Source: Bog-473 sp963741995 (GTDB lineage: Bacteria > Actinomycetota > Acidimicrobiia > Acidimicrobiales > RAAP-2). Taken from it: DNA of 64,000 nucleotides. Where the stretch lies: positions 74,251-138,250 of the forward strand of contig CAVUKI010000011.1 in NCBI GenBank assembly GCA_963741995.1. The letters are read 5' to 3'. Position numbers and translations under genes: made by a program. The notes beneath the pieces are model-generated. The model was given only the letters and a program-made list of their open reading frames with translations, ran no database searches and had not been told where the DNA came from. Positions 63,185 to 64,000 of the stretch are shown here, piece by piece (the stretch's first letter is position 1; each line of letters starts with the position of its first letter).

Positions 63185-63775
63185 GTGTTGAACCGGCTGA
63201 CGTACGCCAACCCACCGCTCTACGAGGCGGTGCAGGGCTTAATGGAGCTTGACACCAGACTCAACAAGGTGGGGTTAGGAGTCCAGCTCTGGATTGCGCC
63301 CTCGGGCTACGGGTTCTTGGAGTTCCCAACTCTGAGCAGGCAAGGCACCATTGATTCAGTAGCTACGGCGAAAGAAGTGGTCAAGACCATTCTCGGGGTA
63401 ACCGCTGATTACCACCTCGCAGATGAATGGATCACAGCGCTCTGCCAGCTGTTTCCTCCGCAACTCTTTGAGATGCCGACCCTGTCGGAGACTGAAGGAG
63501 TCAGAATCAATGGGGATGCCGTTGAGGTGATCCCCGCAGCGGCAGCTGACGTGCTCTTGATACAGCTCGCATTGGCCAGCGAACTCGACACCCTTCCCGA
63601 TTCGTTTCGTCGAGTCGCACGAGCAGCTGGATTTGAGGATGCGGAGTCCATTGAAGAGCACTTCTCCGTGGAACATCCGTTGTCGGAAGATGAACGGGAC
63701 ATGATCGATGCAGCGATGAAGCATCGAGCCAAGAATGGATACAGGCGACCAGGCTTTATCCGGATTCCTCTCTGA
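63185..63775 (+). CDS. Hypothetical protein of the integrated element
   Basis: A 196-aa protein, soluble, acidic, with no match I recognise. Visible blocks: LNRLTYANPPLYEAVQGLME near the start, QLWIAPSGYGFLEFP, VKTILGVTADYHLADEWITA and, at the end, MKHRAKNGYRRPGFIRIPL. GTG start has GGAAAGGAAGG in front. No nuclease, toxin or membrane motif is evident. It lies 87 bp after the excisionase gene on the same strand and is probably part of the element cargo. Confidence 0.6.
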   Translation: MLNRLTYANPPLYEAVQGLMELDTRLNKVGLGVQLWIAPSGYGFLEFPTLSRQGTIDSVATAKEVVKTILGVTADYHLADEWITALCQLFPPQLFEMPTLSETEGVRINGDAVEVIPAAAADVLLIQLALASELDTLPDSFRRVARAAGFEDAESIEEHFSVEHPLSEDERDMIDAAMKHRAKNGYRRPGFIRIPL

Positions 63776-64000
63776 TCGTGCAGGCGCCACCGAAGCGCAG
63801 CGGGCCACGTCCAGGCTGAATAGGCAGCGAAGGCTGCATCACACAGCACCGGCTGCGTCGCCTACAAAACACCGATTCCCCGCCTGCTGACGGCGGGGTA
63901 TCGGAACGTCTCTCCAAATCGCCTACCAATCGGATAGGAGTGCGACAGTGTCACCTTTAATCAACAGAAGTGCCGAGTCAAGTCAAGACACAGAGCCTGA
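63776..64000. other. Non-coding tail of the window within the element
   Basis: No gene is seen in the last 225 bp. A short hairpin, CCCCGCC-tgctgac-GGCGGGG (63878-63898), could be a terminator for the orphan gene. The remainder lacks ribosome sites or clear frames. Confidence 0.5.

Overview
The window is 64 kb of GC-rich DNA (about 70% by eye) with dense, mostly short-spaced genes. It fits a high-GC actinobacterium. The markers are a mycothiol-dependent formaldehyde dehydrogenase, a MurT/GatD pair, a DUF222-HNH endonuclease, PspC-type sensor kinases, several MMPL/PlsC/FadE-type lipid genes and many GTG starts. The mix of DUF35/thiolase pairs, DUF2088 and DUF1214 proteins suggests the Acidimicrobiia rather than mycobacteria or streptomycetes, but that is inference.

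Layout. 0-10 kb: a membrane GGDEF/EAL protein, a B12-binding protein, a fused electron-transfer flavoprotein, a gamma-glutamyltransferase, MscR and membrane proteins. 10-17 kb: an amidohydrolase, a DUF222-HNH protein, a CNB-only protein, a methyltransferase, a thiolase/DUF35 pair and an aldo/keto reductase. 17-24 kb: an MMPL exporter and an envelope-stress-like block (CNB protein, DUF1707, PspC, PspC-histidine kinase, LuxR-type regulator), then CysQ. 24-27 kb: CspA, a carotenoid oxygenase and a hypothetical anchored protein. 27-37 kb: an acyl-CoA operon (acyl-CoA dehydrogenase, thiolase, DUF35, acyl-CoA synthetase, SDR, diiron protein) with DUF1214, VOC and sulfotransferase genes beside it. 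37-48 kb: HD and serine-hydrolase genes, DUF4389, methyltransferase, RDD, a TldD/TldE pair, an oxidoreductase, a decayed acyltransferase, GNAT and LysR. 48-52 kb: HAD-PlsC, MurT and GatD, translationally coupled. 52-60 kb: MBL hydrolase, DUF1330 and a four-gene coupled operon (acyl-CoA reductase-HAD, zinc alcohol dehydrogenase, LarA-like protein, PlsC) facing a TetR gene across a 46-bp gap with a palindromic operator candidate. 60.8-64 kb: tRNA-Val(CAC) with an integrated element of lower GC (integrase, XRE regulator, excisionase, an orphan gene); the far end lies outside the window.

Two themes stand out. First, about a dozen otherwise intact conserved genes are each broken by a single-base shift and resume in another frame at once; several shifts lie in homopolymers. 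This looks more like consensus error than decay, so affected genes are annotated here as one feature spanning the shift. Second, the TetR-controlled 53-60 kb operon combines acyl reduction, alcohol dehydrogenation, acyl transfer and a LarA-like enzyme whose usual DxTRP motif is altered. It is the best candidate here for an undescribed lipid pathway.
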